Below the pieces are notes generated by a model, which made no database searches, was not told the origin of the DNA, and saw only the letters and a program-made list of their open reading frames with translations. From positions 135,258,982 to 135,322,981 of the forward strand of contig NW_026947484.1 of NCBI RefSeq assembly GCF_034190915.1: DNA of 64,000 nucleotides. The letters are read 5' to 3'. Every line of letters begins with the position of its first letter. Within the stretch, counting starts at the first letter, position 1. Of this stretch, positions 22,440 through 34,130 are shown one piece after another. A program made the position numbers and the translations under genes. The stretch comes from Cavia porcellus (lineage: Eukaryota > Chordata > Mammalia > Rodentia > Caviidae).

Positions 22440-23115
22440 CAAATGTTTGGATTGGAGTTACTCACTTGCTGTTGTAGAGCATAGCATCCATTTTTGGATA
22501 CAGAATTCTGTATTTTGTATATCGAATTCGTGTTTTTTTTCCCTTTTATTAGCACCTTAAAGATGGTGTTTTGTTTTCTTCCATCCTCCATGTTTTCTAA
22601 GTAGAAATTCACAAATATATTGTCTAGATTTTTCTCTTTAACTTCAGTTTTTAAGCAATATATAACAGAAGTTATTTTTTTTAGTTGAGATTAATAGCTC
22701 TTCCTAAATTCGTAAATTGTTAACTGTTCAAATATGGGAAGTTCTGGCTATTAGTTCATCAAGTACATAGTTTTGTTTATTTCACTATATTTTCTTCTTG
22801 GCATTGCATTATTATGCATCTGTTTCATTTTTTATATTGTTTTACAGATTCTTGAGTGCTATACTTTTTTCTCAGTTTGATATTTCTCTTCTTAAGGTTG
22901 TTATCATTTCTATTTCCCCCAACACTGAAATTCATTTTTACTTTCTGTATTCTCCATTGTGCTCTTAAATCCAGCTGGTAATTTTTTCTGCATTTCTAAA
23001 ATTTCTGTTTGGCTCTACTTTTGTTTCTTTATATTTCTTTTTTTTATTTCAAGACTATTTCCTATACTTGATTTAGTATATTTATAATAGATATATTAAA
23101 TCCCTCATTTGATAA
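22440..23115 (-). repeat. HAL1-like or old L1 ORF1 region
   Basis: CTGCATTTCTAAAATTTCTG, TTGGCTCTAC and later ATTAAATCCCTCATTTGATA follow the order of the HAL1/old L1 region as I remember it, antisense to SYCP1. Confidence 0.5.
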
Positions 23116-23124
23116 AGTTCTTAC

Positions 23125-23607
23125 ATCTTGGTCATATTGGGGTTACAATACGTTGGTTGCCATGAAGTTTGCATTCATATTAGGGAGTAGATGCTTGTAC
23201 ATAACACAGCTCAGTTTCTTTTTCTACCCTTTCTCCCTTGCTCCTTCTCTAAATCTCCTTTCCCCATTTTCATTATTCTTGTTTTTAGTTCATGTTTATG
23301 ACATACAATGTTTATGTTCATTATATATATTTAGTGACACTTCTTAAATCTGTTTAATACCTTCCCCTTCCTTGTGCCCTCATTTTCCCGGACCCCTCCC
23401 CATGTGCAAAAGATCTATCTCCTTTGTTTTGCCCTTTATTTGTAGTTTGCCTTACTCAAATGAGAGCTGCCAAATAAGAGCTGTTTAAACTTGTGTCTTA
23501 TTTCTTTCACTTAATATTATACTTTCCAAATACATCAAAGATTTTGAATTGTGTAAATATGTAACTAATTCAATTTTAAAATATTTTTGTGCTATTTTAT
23601 ATATACA
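23125..23607 (-). repeat. L1 3' end fragment
   Basis: Same pyrimidine-rich 3' UTR and ORF2-end pattern as 2590-3460 (TTTCTTTCACTTAATATTAT). Confidence 0.7.
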
Positions 23608-23615
23608 TTGTTTAT

Positions 23616-24057
23616 GTTTGGGGAGGAGTCTCATAAAAAGGCAGTTTAGTGCTACACATAGAGTAAAGAAGAGTTTAAAATTTACTTCTGCAGAAGGGCA
23701 TGAGTGCACTCAGGAGGCAGCACGTGTATCAAACGTGCTGGGAAAGAGTGGTTTTAAGCCCTAATGCATGGGAAATAGCTGAACATTTCCCCATTGGCTG
23801 GCTGGAAGGTTCACAGCCTGTCCTAGTTAGCTGGTTTTAAGTGGGCAAGAAGAATGCCTAAGGAGTTTCTGGACAGATTGTTAAGGCAGGGAGGAGTGAG
23901 AGGTGAGAGAGAATATGGAGAGAAGGTCTTTGGCTATTGATAAGCTATCTTGATCTGTAGCTGTATTCAAAGAATTTAAACTGAGTAGGCATTTCCCAAA
24001 ATTTTAGTTTGTTTGGAGAGGCCACCTACGATGGACAAGTCAAAGGTGGACGCATTC
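23616..24057. other. Unidentified 442-bp insertion flanked by 8-bp repeats
   Basis: Flanked on both sides by TTGTTTAT (23608-23615, 24058-24065). It starts GTTTGGGGAGGAGTCTC and ends GTGGACGCATTC. The ends are not inverted repeats and do not read TG...CA. GC content is higher than its surroundings. It lies inside or at the edge of an L1. No ORF of note. Confidence 0.4.
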
Positions 24058-24065
24058 TTGTTTAT

Positions 24066-24802
24066 ATTATTTGATAAAAACACATTTTCTCACACATATA
24101 ATTTGCACAAAATAGTGTAAGGAGTAAAAATATATTTCAACATTTATTGTATTTGAGCATAGAGAAGTCACTAAAAAGGTGGCTGTTATCAGTCTGTCTC
24201 TATAGTCATATAATAAGCCCTTGTCATGTCATTTGTTTTGGAATAATAGTCTCATAACTGATACTATATTAATTCTACTTAAGCTTTGTTTTGTACTATG
24301 GCTAGTATTTTCTTTTTAGATTATAAGTATGATTGTTATATTGCTGTATCAAAACTTTTGATGATTCTATGTTGCTTATAGATAAAATTAAAGTTCTTTA
24401 TGTAGTTTGTAGTTCTGATGCAAAAAGAAGAAGACCTTTTTTGATTAGGCCTTTAATTCTTGTGATTTTATGCTTGAGTAAACAAAGCAAAAATTGAGTT
24501 CATAAATATATATTGTTTGGTAGCAGAAGAGATGACAGAAGTTAAATTCCCATAACTAAAGAACTCATGGTTGTTTTATAATTTTCTATTTTATAAAATT
24601 GTGCTATCTATAATATGATAGTCATTATTCATTGTAGTTATTATGAGGTAAATTAGTTAAAAATAAAATAAATTTAATATATAGTTTCTCAATTGTAGTA
24701 GCCATACTTGGAGTACTCAGTAGCTATCATATTGCACAGCACAGAAAACACTAATTGCAGAAAGTTTTATTGTATATGACTTGTACACAGAAGAGGTTGA
24801 CA
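24066..24802 (+). other. Intron 7 stretch without recognised element
   Basis: AT-rich, nothing supportable. Confidence 0.4.
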
Positions 24803-24970
24803 CACTTTTTTTTTTGTCTTTTTGAGACAAGGTCTTACTGTACAGTTCAGGCTGGCCTTGAGCTCACATTGTAGCCTATGCTGGTCTTGAACTTGCAGTG
24901 ATCCTCCTGCCTCAGCCTCCCAAGTGCTGGGATTACAGATGTGTGCCATCACACCTGGCTTTTTTTTTTT
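24803..24970 (-). repeat. B1-type SINE with duplicated half
   Basis: Clean reverse complement: TTTTTGAGACAAGGTCTTAC, then 'ggctggcctt' and 'gctggtctt' halves, ending CTCCCAAGTGCTGGGATTAC and CACACCTGGC. Confidence 0.92.
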
Positions 24971-25179
24971 TGTACAAACTTTTTAAAGGTAAAAAAGTCA
25001 TTGTTAAATTTTGCACTTTGGGGCATTATGATCCCTGTTTCAGCTATTCATTGCTGTTATAGGGCAACCTAGGTATACATAGTATATAAATGAGTAGATG
25101 TGTCTATATTAAAGTTTGTTTTTTTTAATAAAAAGTAGGCTGTAATTTGTTGATTCTTGGTCTAGGACATTAGAATAAT

Positions 25180-25268
25180 TTTTTTTTCTTTTTTGGTACC
25201 AGGAATCAAATTCATAACCTTATGCTTGACAGGCAGGTGCTGTGCAGCTGAGCTATATCCCCAGACCC
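25180..25268 (-). repeat. ID-type SINE
   Basis: TTTTGGTACCAGGAATCAAA then GCAGCTGAGCTATATCCCCA is a reverse-complement ID of the GGTACC-ending type. Confidence 0.85.
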
Positions 25269-25274
25269 TAAGTT

Positions 25275-25500
25275 AAATTTTTGATTGAGAAATAATTGTA
25301 CATCTTTATGGGGTACATAATGGAAATTCAGTACATGTATACAATGTGTAATAATAAAGTCTGAGTACTAAGCATCTTTGTCTCTTCAAAATTAATTTTG
25401 TATGTTGGGAATTTTGTACTCTATAATCATTTTGAAGTATATTATAAATTGTTTTAACTTATAGTTACCCTACTATACTATATGAAAACCAAAATAATTC
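25275..25500 (-). repeat. Old L1M 3' UTR fragment
   Basis: TTTATGGGGTACATAATGGA and the run to CCCTACTATACTATATGAAA match the old L1M 3' UTR. Confidence 0.55.
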
Positions 25501-26329
25501 ACCTACACTGAGGGAATGGGACAATGAGAGAGTTTTTAATATTTAGGAGAAAACTTAGATCATAGTAGCTCTGCAAATATTTGCCAGTTATGTGAAAAAC
25601 ACATTAAGACTTCTGCTATATGGTTATGGAAGGAAGAATAATGATTTCCATAAAGATTACAGGGTGTTAGAATTTTCTGGTGCAATAGAAAAGTGAAAAT
25701 TAAAAAACTTAAAGAATGCATTTGCTAAGGATGTGGAAACGAGCACACAACCGTGGCAATTGGGCTATTCTCCTTCCACCAGATACAGAGAGGCAGAGGG
25801 TTATGTGACCTCTGATTGGAAGTGGCACATGGGGTGGACATGACTTGTGAGGAATTAACTGGAATTTTCTTCATGCTTAAATGGGAAAGGGAGTTACAAT
25901 TAGGGCTGAAGAAGGAGGAAGTGGTAAGCATTTCCACTTTGGCCTTCTGCCTTGTTAGATCACTGCCATAATGTCCTGTAATTCTAGGGCAAAACTTTCA
26001 CAGGGTAGCATATTTTACTGCAATATAAATACAGAAAGAGCTTTGATAGAACAGTGAGTAACTGGCTACTTGCTAATGCGCTTGAATGATTTATACATAA
26101 AGTTTGAATTTAATGACCTGTATGATTTTTGAAGCAAAATTTTATGCCTCTTGTTTCACAGCTATCTCCATTAAATTCTTTGATAGTTTACTAATAATGA
26201 CTTATTTTCTCTTTGTAAAACGCTTTAGTCAAGAACTCATAGTTCTTTCCACAGCTCTGTTTGGACAGTTTAGTTATTTTGAGTATGTATGTAGCTTGGT
26301 GCTCATGATTTGTTAATATTTTTAAATAG
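25501..26329 (+). other. Intron 7, distal part
   Basis: 25720-26000 is somewhat GC-richer than its surroundings but matches nothing I recognise. The rest is AT-rich up to exon 8. Confidence 0.35.
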
Positions 26330-26434
26330 GCAGAAAACCAAAAGCTTTTAGATGAAAAGAGACAAATTGAGAAGATTATTGAAGAACTGAAAGGAAAGGA
26401 ACAAGAACTAACTGGGCTTTTACAAATCAGAGAG
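26330..26434 (+). CDS. SYCP1: SYCP1 window exon 8 (105 bp)
   Basis: Phase 0 at both ends, 35 codons, equal to five heptads. It encodes AENQKLLDEKRQIEKIIEEL and KGKEQELTGLLQIRE. This is the mouse-like version of the segment and the clearest sign of a rodent host. The acceptor is TTTAAATAG and the donor GTTCGT, which has T at +3 but keeps G at +5. Confidence 0.95.
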
Positions 26435-26564
26435 GTTCGTTTAAGGATTTTTTTGTTCATATGTATGTTAATAGAATATAAATTTACAGGATATATATAG
26501 ATAATTGCTTTGTAAAAGATTTCACAAATTTTTGTGAAACCTCTTTTATAAAAGAATGTGTTTT

Positions 26565-26690
26565 TGACATGCCTATAATCCCAGCACTTGGGAGGCAAAG
26601 ACAGGAGGGTTGTGCAAGGCCAGCTTGGGCTACATAGCTGTCTCAAAAAACCAAACAACAACAACAAAAAACAAAACAAAAAAACCAAAA
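26565..26690 (+). repeat. B1-type SINE
   Basis: CATGCCTATAATCCCAGCAC, GGCTACATAGCTGTCTCAAA and an (AAC)n-rich tail. Sense orientation in the intron between exons 8 and 9. Confidence 0.88.
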
Positions 26691-27358
26691 ACGTATTCTT
26701 CTTTCAAATGCTAATGATTGATTCGAGTATGATACCTTCTTGTTATAGTGTGAGAGAGAAAAATCAACACTTAAGAAATTGACCTTATGCATAATTCTTT
26801 GGTTTATGAAAACTGTAGTCTTGATGTTTTTAGTATTTCTAGCATGCACATTAGAAATTTAGCCTTTGTTGAGTTTATGTTCTTAGTTTATATTTTTATA
26901 GTACTCATTGTATAACTTTGGAATTTGTCTATTTTAAAGTGTATTTCTAGTCCATGACAGAATTGCAGCTCTCTTTTTATAATAGTAAGAATATCTTAGT
27001 TTTTAAAAATAGTACCTGGTTTCATTAATTAACATTTTTTTAATGATAATGATGTTTTAATTGAAATTACCAGGTAGAGTGAAATTCATAAAAAGTATTT
27101 TGTAATATATAATACAATTTTTCTGTTTGAATTTCAGAATATCAAGTAGAATTTACTTGTCTTGTATTTTTCATTGCTCATTGTTTTTAAATTAAAATGA
27201 TTATCCTATGAAGTCTACTTCAATTTTAAATATTTGATATATTTTGCCAAATTTTTGCCCAGTACATTACTTTAATTCCTTTAATTCCTTAGAGTAATCA
27301 TATCTTTTAAATGAAAACAATTGGGAAAGTGTTTGCCGTATTTATATATTTTTTTCAG

Positions 27359-27462
27359 AAAGAAATACATGATTTACAAATACAGTTAACTGCCATTACT
27401 GCAAGTGAACAGCATTATTCTAAACAGATTAAAGATATGAAAGCTGAGCTTGAAAAAGAGAA
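27359..27462 (+). CDS. SYCP1: SYCP1 window exon 9 (104 bp)
   Basis: The acceptor is a strong TTTTTTTCAG and the donor GTATGT. It encodes 34 residues, KEIHDLQIQLTAITASEQHY then SKQIKDMKAELEKE, plus two bases of a split Lys. The reading frame happens to stay open into both flanking introns, which can make it look like a longer free-standing ORF. Confidence 0.96.
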
Positions 27463-27691
27463 GTATGTTTTCCATATACCTATATCTAGTTTATGTACCC
27501 ACATACTAAGTTATCTGGTAATAAATAAATTATTGAATTATTTTCAATATTTACAGGTATGAATTTGAAATTGCAATTTATTCCTAATTGGAAATCAGAA
27601 TAATTTACCAGTTTTTTTGCTAAAGCAAATATATATGTATCATTGGCATGAAAGTACCTATAACAAAGGTTAATTCACTTTGAAGATAGCT

Positions 27692-28012
27692 ATATTGTTT
27701 TCCCTTGCTATTCATGGGGATGGGATCTAGGACCCCTGAGTATTCCAAAATCTGTCTGTTCCGGTTCTTTATATAAAATGGGATATTATTTGCATATAAC
27801 TTGTGCATATACTCTCATATGCTTTGAATTATCTCTTGCTTATAAAAACTAATACAGTGAAAGTATTACATAAACGGTTATTTATTGTTCAGGAAATAGT
27901 GACAAAAATCTGTATGTTCAGTACAGATCCAATTTTTTTCCTGAATATTTCCAATCTGTAGTTGGTTGGCTCTATGAATGTAGAACATATGGATACAAAG
28001 GACTAACAGTAT
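27692..28012. repeat. Tigger-type non-autonomous DNA transposon
   Basis: One end reads CTTGCTATTCATGGGGATGG; the other reads GGATACAAAGGACTAACAGT, its decayed inverted partner. Internal pieces (GATATTATTTGCATATAACT, GTTCAGTACAGATCCAATTT) match a common mammalian TcMar-Tigger MITE as remembered. Confidence 0.65.
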
Positions 28013-29080
28013 TGTTTTTATGGAGGTATTCATTTTCTCATAAAAATAATTATTTGCAGTTCTAAGTATTTTTTGGGTAAGTTATTTCAAAGGTTGTACT
28101 AATAAAAAGTAAAAATACAAATTTATTTCTTACATTGTCCAAATATTTAATTGAGTGATTTAGTTTACTCAATAAGTTTAGTTTGGAAATAAAAGTATGG
28201 GTAATTATCACATTATTACTTAGAATTAATTTCAAGTAGCCAGTTTGGTGGTGAGCATGATTTTTTTCTCTTTTGGTTGCCTCACAACTGTAGAGAAAAA
28301 TGAAAAGTAGTTTATTGAACAGCCTATTCCTTTTTAGCTGCCATTCCTTTCTTCTAGTACTGTGCTAACAGTGCTTTTTTAGAATTTCTTGAGTAAAATG
28401 CATCTCTATTAATCAGCTTTCTTTTAATGAATGGAAGGTTTGTTATTCATACTGTAGTGTAGATGTGTTATTCCTGTTATATTTGCTTTTTCAATCTGTC
28501 ATTGCGTGGTAAAGAACTTTATTTCTTCTTTGATGAATTAAGAGTATTACTAAATAGGAAGAGATAATAGGTATTTCTGGAATCATTCAGTAAAACAACA
28601 CACTACCTTTTCTTCATTAAAATTGATTATGTCTTAACCTACTTGCAATGTAGAACATTGGAAACCTTATAGGAGTAGTTTAGTGTTGTGCAAAACTAGA
28701 GTTAGTTTTATTTTTATGAAAATATTTTAATATTTATGCCTCATTCCTACTGTGATCAAATTATCAGAAGTTTGTAACAATTTTTGAGACAAAAAATTAC
28801 ATGAAGAAAAGCATACCCTTCACAATCTGTACGAAATTTTTCAAGAATGAGGGTGGGAAATATGCAAGGAAATCTATTTTCTGATATTTTGACAGTGTTG
28901 AAAATTTTCAAACATACAAAACAGAAGGGATGAATCCATCATACTTCTTCAGAAATTATTAGCTAGTAGCCAATCTTTTATTTATAACTCCTTTCTTCCT
29001 TTCTCCTAAGATTATAATATCATGTAATGTCATTTTATAACTTCATATATAAATACCTTGGTATGAATTTTTAATAATAG
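28013..29080 (+). other. Intron 9, distal part
   Basis: AT-rich, no element recognised. Confidence 0.5.
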
Positions 29081-29198
29081 GCTTAAGAATACTGAATTAA
29101 CTATAAATTGCACCAAGCTGTCACTTGAGAACAAAGAACTGGCACAAGAAACAAGTGATATGGCCTTGGAACTCAAGAAACAGCAAGACGATATTAGT
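29081..29198 (+). CDS. SYCP1: SYCP1 window exon 10 (118 bp)
   Basis: The acceptor is TAATAATAG and the donor GTAAGT. It completes Lys and encodes 39 residues including LKNTELTINCTKLSLENKEL and ETSDMALELKKQQDDIS. It matches the known LKNTEL and SDMALELK landmarks of SYCP1. Confidence 0.96.
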
Positions 29199-29415
29199 GT
29201 AAGTTGAAAAAGTGACACATTTTTCTTACCTGTAAAATCTGCAGGTTTTATATGAATTGATAATATCAAAAGACTTTAACAGCTTTATTAAAATACCAAT
29301 ATTTTAGAGCTGCTACTTTGTTTAGAAGAAAAATGTACATATTAATTTTAGGTGTTGCTCATGGTTAATAGAATATGGAGGCTGCTTGGATAAATTTTAC
29401 TTTAAACATTAAGGT

Positions 29416-29533
29416 TTTTATAAAGTACTTAGTCAATAAGTATGTTGAGTCATAGATTCTACAGTGATTAATACTTTTATAAAGTACTTAGTCAATAAGT
29501 ATGTTGAGTCATAGATTCTACAGTGATTAATAC
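29416..29533 (+). repeat. Perfect 59-bp tandem duplication
   Basis: 29416-29474 and 29475-29533 are identical, base for base. Directly after, the 12-mer ATTAATACCATG is repeated three times (29526-29561, overlapping the last bases of copy 2). Perfect identity implies a recent event or an assembly or replication artefact. Confidence 0.95.
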
Positions 29534-29561
29534 CATGATTAATACCATGATTAATACCATG

Positions 29562-29930
29562 TTCTTTCTCTTAAAGAGCTTTTGACTTAAAAGAAAGAAC
29601 AACAAATATTCAAGTAACTTAAAATAGTATAGGTGCTGTCCCTGAAGCAAGGTGATATACAGTTCATAGGATACTCCTGTTTTGGTGGAAGAGAAGGCTT
29701 CAGGGAGAATACAGCACTGATGTTAGCCTTAAATTACGAATTATTAGATCTGTAGGTAATGGAAATCATTCCTTGAACCAGAACACAGCAATATAGGCTT
29801 CTAGGCTCAAAGTATCACTTGAAAATAAAACATGTTTTGCTAGCTGGAAAAAGAGATAATTAAGAGAATAATTAATGTAAGGCTGGAAAATAGTGTGAAA
29901 TTGTCAAATTAAATAACCCATTGTGTTTCT
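29562..29930 (-). repeat. Ancient L2-like fragment
   Basis: GGAAGAGAAGGCTTCAGGGA and neighbouring bases fit the reverse complement of L2 in decayed form. Confidence 0.45.
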
Positions 29931-30031
29931 TTGAATATAAATAAATTTTGTGGTGGCAGGTTAAAGTTTTAACTTAAGTTCAGTTTTACTTTCATTTAAG
30001 CAAAATACTGAAAACAATATTCTTTCTTTAG

Positions 30032-30102
30032 AATGGCAAAAAGCAAGAAGAAAGAATGTTGAAACAAATAGAAAATCTGGAAGAAACAGAAATACAATTA
30101 AA
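30032..30102 (+). CDS. SYCP1: SYCP1 window exon 11 (71 bp)
   Basis: The acceptor is TTTCTTTAG and the donor GTAAGA. It has 23 codons, NGKKQEERMLKQIENLEETE then IQL, plus two bases of Lys shared with exon 12. KKQEERMLKQIENL is conserved across mammals. Confidence 0.96.
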
Positions 30103-31770
30103 GTAAGACTAATCAGTTGGTATTTTCTGTCTGGCAAAAGATTCTGATATTTTAGCTTGTTATGGTTTAGATTAAACTTATGTTGAATACTATGTAGAAT
30201 AAAAAATTAAGTTTAAATTACTGTTTTGAAATCCTGCTTACTAATAAAATCATATCTTTTTATACTGAGTGTTGAAACATTGAAATTAGATGAAAATTAA
30301 TTTTAAACCATCATAAACTTTCTAGTTCTTCAGTATTTAATTTAGAGGATACACTAGTCATATTACAGAAAATTTAAAAGTATTTTCAAGTTATTCCTAA
30401 TAAATCACATCAAATATTATTTATGCCCACTTCATATATTAAAGAATGTTTTATTCTTGGTTGTAATTCTTGATATATAATTTTATATATGACTTTCTAT
30501 GTAATACTGTTTTATGCTTCATGTTTGTAGGTGTTTTCACAGTCGTCTGTTTTAATATCTATGTACTTAAATGCTAGTCAGCCTAGTAGAAGTAATATTA
30601 ACTTTAGTTTTTACATATTTACATTTTTCATCTTTTCACTGTCATAAATAATTCTGAAACCAAAATCTTGACAATACAGATACTTATTTTGAATTTGATG
30701 TAGGATACGTTTCAAGCAGTGGAATTTATGAGGTCAAAGAACTAATGATTTCCATGACTTGATGATCAAATACTCTCCAATAGGTTTTCTCAGTTGTAAA
30801 TGATGCAGTATTGACAATATTGCATGAAAATGTTGGTTCCAAATATTTTTGTTGTTGACTAATACTATTAATTTATCAACAATGTAACAGAAAGATCTCA
30901 TTGTTCTTATGATTTGTAATTTATATGTTTTAGATAAACTTAAATTTTTCAGTTTTGCTTATTAGAATTTCTTCTTCTAAAATTATCTGCTTATTTCTAT
31001 TCTTCATTAATGTTTTGAGACCTTTATTGTTATACTGACTTGTTTAATCACTGAAAATTTTCATCCCTTATGTTTTAGTCATAGCATATATTTTCTCTAA
31101 CCTATTACTTTTCCTTAACTTCGAAGAGCTCTTTATTATACAGAGATTTTTTTCATCTTAAATTTGATTGCTTTTAAAAAACTTTTTTAACCATTGCTTC
31201 TACACTTAAAATTCCTTGGCTTCCTGGAATTATGTATTAATCTTTTCTTCAGTTCTTTAAAAAAATGTGTATATTGATATATTAGTTTACTTTTCTCTTC
31301 TAAATAATAAAGTTGATTCCAGTTACCACTTCTGAACACAGTTATGAATTTATGACATGTTTGATAGGCAGTTTCATATTCATTATTTTCCGAATAATCT
31401 GTTTTTGTATTTTAAGTTTCCTTTGATTTATTTTTCAAAATTTTTTGTTTCCTTTTAATCCATTGGTAATTTAGATTATTTTCATGTATTTTGGGGCTCT
31501 TATTTGTACTTACACTGTACTTATTTCATTCTTACATTTGGTTAGTGGTCTTTAAAACTCTCATTTTAAATTATTTGATCTCCTTTAAGACCTAATACTT
31601 TTTCTTCTTAGAACTGATGATTATTGTATATGAGGTATTATGAATAAGTGTTGAGCGTAGTACCTGGCACCTAGTACCTTAAAATTATTGTTCTTATTTT
31701 ACAGATTTAGAAAGTTTCATTATATCTATAAATGATTTCTTTTGTCCTTTTTACTCAGTTTTCTTCTTTA

Positions 31771-31813
31771 GCAGTCCATCGCCTTAGCCACTCAGCCACC
31801 TCGATCGCTTCGA
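31771..31813 (-). pseudogene. Retroposed 5' half of tRNA-Ser(GCT)
   Basis: The minus strand reads GATCGAGGTGGCTGAGTGG then CTAAGGCGATGGACTGC(T): acceptor 5' strand, D arm with A box, and anticodon stem of tRNA-Ser(GCT). It stops at the anticodon. Seven extra bases (TCGAAGC) precede it. Perfect 12-bp copies of TTTTCTTCTTTA (plus strand) flank it at 31759-31770 and 31814-31825. The minus-strand integration site reads CTTTT/AAAG, close to the L1 endonuclease consensus. No poly(A) tail separates it from the duplication. Confidence 0.88.
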
Positions 31814-31826
31814 TTTTCTTCTTTAA

Positions 31827-31965
31827 AAGCCGCAGTTATTCACTGTGGGAGGCTGAGGGAGAAGAATCGTGTTTGAGCACAACCTGGGCAACTTAGTGTC
31901 TCAGAGTAGTGCTGGACACTGCAAAGCCTTGGGTTCATTCTCAGTACTGCCAAAAATTTCTGTAT
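31827..31965 (+). repeat. B1-ID dimer SINE, decayed
   Basis: CTGTGGGAGGCTGAGGGAGA, CAACCTGGGCAACTTAGTGT, then ID-like CCTTGGGTTCATTCTCAGTA. Its left end is truncated next to the tRNA-half duplication. Confidence 0.75.
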
Positions 31966-32645
31966 TTTTTAGTTGAATATCTTCAGTGAAGGCACTATAC
32001 AATTTAGAGGTAAAATGTGAAGATACATTTTAAAGAGAAAGACTGCTTTTTAAAAAGTACAGTATTCATATTATTTGGATAATATCTTTTTGTACCAATA
32101 TGTACCTATTGTAAGGGCTTACGGACTCTAAATATGTACTTATGAATAATAAGAAAATACTGGTTACAAATTTAATCGCAAAAAGTAAATACCCAGTATT
32201 CATTTTTTACAGGGCCAGTTATTCTCTAATTACACCCAGCAACAACACATCAGTGGTAACATGAGAGACTGCAGTTAGAAAAATAGCTTCAAGTATACAT
32301 ATGAGAAAGATAAAAGATAAAATTTTAATTAAAGCCTTTTTAAAAGAATATTACCTGCATATGGTATGAAATTCAAAGGAACAAAGGAATACAGGGGAAA
32401 GAAAAATATGTCCTTTTACTATCCAGTCTCACTTCCCAGATAATTTCTTGTGTATTTTTACCAGATATACTCTGCATACTACAATATGTGTGTAAATTTT
32501 ATCTTAGTTATGTAAGCTAATTAAAATCCCTTGCATTTATATTCTTCATTTATGTATGTATTTTAGTATATGAATGTGTTTTATTATAATGACTGATTTA
32601 TGACTAAGAAAACATTACAATGAAATCATGATTTAAGAAATAATT

Positions 32646-32740
32646 GCAAGTTGGGAATGTGGCTCAGTGGTAGAGTTCTTGCCTTATGTGCACAGGTGTT
32701 GAGTTTGATCACAAGCACCACATATATTAAATAAATGGTG
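32646..32740 (+). repeat. ID-type SINE
   Basis: GTTGGGAATGTGGCTCAGTG, GTAGAGTTCTTGCCTTATGT and GAGTTTGATCACAAGCACCA: A box, arm and B box of ID in sense orientation. Confidence 0.85.
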
Positions 32741-33252
32741 AGGGTGATATGCGTATGATATCTGTCATCCCATTGATGACCAGAGTTTATATGGCTAATC
32801 TGCCTGGCTCTGCAGGTGTCTTCTTCCCTGCTTAGCGCTCTGTGTGCTTCAAGTGTGTCCCTCCCAAAGCTACATGCTCCCTTGCTCCCTCAAAGAGGAT
32901 GGCGACCCTAGATGGAGAAGGATGATTTCCTCAGGTCAAGTGTATGCGAGTAGTTGTACTCCTGTGCTATAAACTCTGAATGAGCACTCAAGAAATAAGT
33001 GCTGTTTTTCAGGGATTTAAACAATTAAAATATATATACATATATATACTATATATACTATAAATATTCAGATTTTAAAATAAATAATGTAAGTTAATTT
33101 AATGGTAACAAAAGTGTATCTAGTGATAGTAATGCATGACAAATTATCAAAAAAATGAAAAAAGTAAAACTAACATTAGTTGATCATTAAAAATATTGGG
33201 AAAAAATAAAATGTATTTTGGATTATAATATCACTGTTTCATTTCTTTTCAG

Positions 33253-33334
33253 GAATGAATTGGAATCTGTGAAAAGAGAACTAAAACAGAAAGGGGATGA
33301 AGTTAAATGTAAATTGGACAGGAGTGAAGAAAAT
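33253..33334 (+). CDS. SYCP1: SYCP1 window exon 12 (82 bp)
   Basis: The acceptor is TTCTTTTCAG and the donor GTATGT. It completes Lys and encodes 27 residues, NELESVKRELKQKGDEVKCK then LDRSEEN. It ends in phase 0, as does every later exon in the window. Confidence 0.96.
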
Positions 33335-34041
33335 GTATGTCTTATTTAATAGTTTTTGTGCAGAGTTTCAGTTCATAAAATGACTTCATATGTCTAAAAA
33401 ATATACACTGTTGTACAAATAACTAATGATGTAGGGATTGTTATAGGTCATTATGCTTAAAAATAAAGATAAAACTGGGTAATTTTGCTTATCTGTATCT
33501 GTAAGAAATAGTAAGATAATAAATTTATTAAAATTCATTATTAAATGTGTAATACATTTATTAAAATTCATTATTTCTATTTCTGGCTCTAAGGGTTGTG
33601 TTACAGTAATGTGGAATACAGGAAAAAGTTTGCATTGCATTTTGGTGAATTTAATTTCGACAATTTGAAATAGAAGTTTTTTTAGGAAAGAATGTCACAA
33701 CTGGACTAATACAAATTGTATGACATGATTTTGCAGTAGTGTAATGTGTAATATATGAAGAAAGAGGAAATTGTACCAAATTAGAACAAGCTAGATTATG
33801 AAGACTATGTCTTCTTTCACTAATTCAGTAAATATTGTTAACTACCCTTCAATATGTGCCAGGCATTGTTTAGGATGCTGAGTTTAGATTTCATTTGCTT
33901 TAGTGGACAGTAGTGATTTAGTAAAGTTTTTACTGAGGAGATGAGACCTTTTTTAGTATTTGAGAATATAATGGGGAGAGTTTAAAGGCACTAGAAATTA
34001 GAGGGCTATTAAAAATAATCTTGATGACTGCTATAACAATC
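33335..34041 (+). other. Intron 12, first part
   Basis: Mostly AT-rich. A short direct repeat, ATTTATTAAAATTCATTA, occurs twice at about 33523-33573. A possible MIR trace lies at about 33820-33880 (TATGTGCCAGGCATTGTTTA). Confidence 0.45.
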
Positions 34042-34130
34042 TGAGTGGGGGATATAGTTCAGTGGGAGATTGTTTGCCTAACATGTATGAGCCCTGAGTC
34101 TGGTCCCCAGCACTGAAATTAAAAGAAACA
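34042..34130 (+). repeat. ID-type SINE
   Basis: GTGGGGGATATAGTTCAGTG, TTTGCCTAACATGTATGAGC and GTCTGGTCCCCAGCACTGAA. Confidence 0.85.

Larger units (their letters stand above)
30103..33252 (+). other. SYCP1 intron 11
   Basis: 3.15 kb. Old L1-like traces at about 30600-30990 and 32390-32600 (low confidence), the tRNA-Ser half insertion at 31771, two SINEs, and an (AT)n-rich run at 33030-33065. Confidence 0.5.

Noticed and set aside
26191..26688. 165-codon open frame on the minus strand
   Set aside because: It runs through a reverse-read B1 SINE and the antisense of SYCP1 exon 8. Composition is typical of repeat plus intron; no domain.
27311..27562. 83-codon plus-strand frame with a Met start
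   Set aside because: It is SYCP1 exon 9 read into both introns; the splice sites at 27357 and 27463 are good.
31771..31813. Functional tRNA gene
   Set aside because: Only the 5' half is present; no T arm, B box or acceptor 3' strand.
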